A program made the position numbers and the translations under genes. Positions 5,261 through 5,614 of a stretch of 5,614 nucleotides of DNA are shown here, one piece after another. The stretch is taken from positions 1 to 5,614 of the forward strand of contig JADGOK010000082.1 in assembly GCA_017882985.1 (NCBI GenBank), read 5' to 3'. The notes beneath the pieces were generated by a model that did not search any database, was not told the origin of the DNA, and saw nothing but the letters and a program-made list of their open reading frames with translations. The stretch comes from Acidimicrobiales bacterium (GTDB lineage: Bacteria > Actinomycetota > Acidimicrobiia > Acidimicrobiales > RAAP-2). Position 1 is the stretch's first letter. Every line of letters begins with the position of its first letter.

Positions 5261-5614
5261 GTGGGAACCCCTTCGTTGGCGACCGACGCGACTCACCCGA
5301 CTGCCACCAACTCCGACCTGCTGGCCGTGCATGTCGATCAAGTGCGCACCGAGGAATCGCGCGAGGCCGGTCCCGTCCATGCCGGGTATCAGTTTTGGCA
5401 GCGTCTGGGTCTGGACGCCATCCTAGCCCAAGCCGGCCTCAGTGAGCGCGTCCGGCAACTCTCCTGCGCCATGACGCTCAATCGCCTGATTCACCCGGCC
5501 AGCGAATTGGCCACGCCCGATTGGATTCGCTCCACCGCCTTGCCGGATATTTTGCAGGTCGATTTCCAACTCCTGGCCGAAGATGCACTCTACCGCAACC
5601 TGGATCGCTTGCAT
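5261..5614 (+). CDS. transposase fragment, IS1634/IS4-superfamily type (5'-truncated, runs off the window)
   Basis: In the frame containing codon 5321 the plus strand reads LAVHVDQVRTEESREAG, then GYQFWQRLGLDAILAQAGL, an MTLNRLIHPASE segment, PDWIRSTALPDIL and LAEDALYRNLDRLH up to the right edge without a stop. I recognise this as the region ahead of the catalytic DDE core of IS1634-like (IS4-superfamily) DDE transposases; the conserved Asp residues would lie to the right. Convincing homology begins near 5321. The frame stays open leftward (GTG at 5261) only as a shadow of the E2 gene on the other strand. Full-length relatives carry an additional N-terminal segment that is absent here, and no terminal inverted repeat is visible between the E2 remnant and the homology. 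The element is therefore truncated on its left side. GC content of 5321-5614 is about 62% by hand count, so composition does not betray its origin. Confidence 0.8.
   Translation, partial: MGTPSLATDATHPTATNSDLLAVHVDQVRTEESREAGPVHAGYQFWQRLGLDAILAQAGLSERVRQLSCAMTLNRLIHPASELATPDWIRSTALPDILQVDFQLLAEDALYRNLDRLH

Noticed and set aside
5423..5614. 63-codon minus-strand open frame at the right edge
   Set aside because: It is the antisense of the transposase fragment, which has recognisable family sequence on the plus strand.
1..5614. CRISPR array, toxin-antitoxin pair, phage defence system or retroelement
   Set aside because: I found no regularly spaced repeats, no paired small genes and no reverse transcriptase or nuclease motif. 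The only mobile-element gene is the transposase fragment.

Overview
The window looks like a high-GC Gram-positive chromosome, most likely an actinobacterium (an Acidimicrobiia-like lineage is possible). The reasons are GC- and GTC-rich codons, an actinobacterial-style E2 acyltransferase with an Arg/Ala-rich catalytic entry segment, and a TetR protein of the actinobacterial acyl-CoA-regulator style. No taxonomic marker is complete, so this is an inference.

Layout. Bases 1-101 hold the 3' end of a tRNA-like RNA, best explained as the 3' domain of tmRNA (ssrA), whose 5' part lies outside the window. A TetR-family repressor (about 794-129, minus strand) follows. A long divergent intergenic region of about 470 bp (795-1268) contains several palindromes and no recognisable gene. 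Next come two plus-strand genes 87 bp apart: a 4-hydroxybutyryl-CoA dehydratase / vinylacetyl-CoA delta-isomerase (abfD-like, start 1269) with all four [4Fe-4S] ligands in place, and an acetyl-CoA C-acetyltransferase (thiolase, 2877-4055) with its full Cys-His-Cys catalytic set. Convergent to them, at 5259-4165 on the minus strand, is an E2 dihydrolipoamide acyltransferase that keeps its subunit-binding and catalytic domains but has no lipoyl domain. Its missing N-terminus abuts a plus-strand transposase fragment (IS1634-like) that runs off the right edge and also lacks its own N-terminus.

How the genes may work together. The dehydratase converts 4-hydroxybutyryl-CoA to crotonyl-CoA. After hydration and oxidation by enzymes not in this window, the thiolase can cleave acetoacetyl-CoA to two acetyl-CoA. 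The pair therefore suggests 4-hydroxybutyrate (or GABA/succinate-semialdehyde-derived) catabolism, or the reverse direction in a reductive route. The divergent TetR, with operator-like palindromes placed at both its own promoter and the dehydratase promoter, probably represses the module and may sense an acyl-CoA intermediate.

The points most worth a second look are the two promoter-proximal palindromes sharing a CTAA...TTAG core, a cluster of TCACGAA motifs in the long intergenic region, and the double-truncated E2/transposase junction near 5260-5320, which is either a real rearrangement or an assembly chimera. I did not find an obviously new defence or mobile system.
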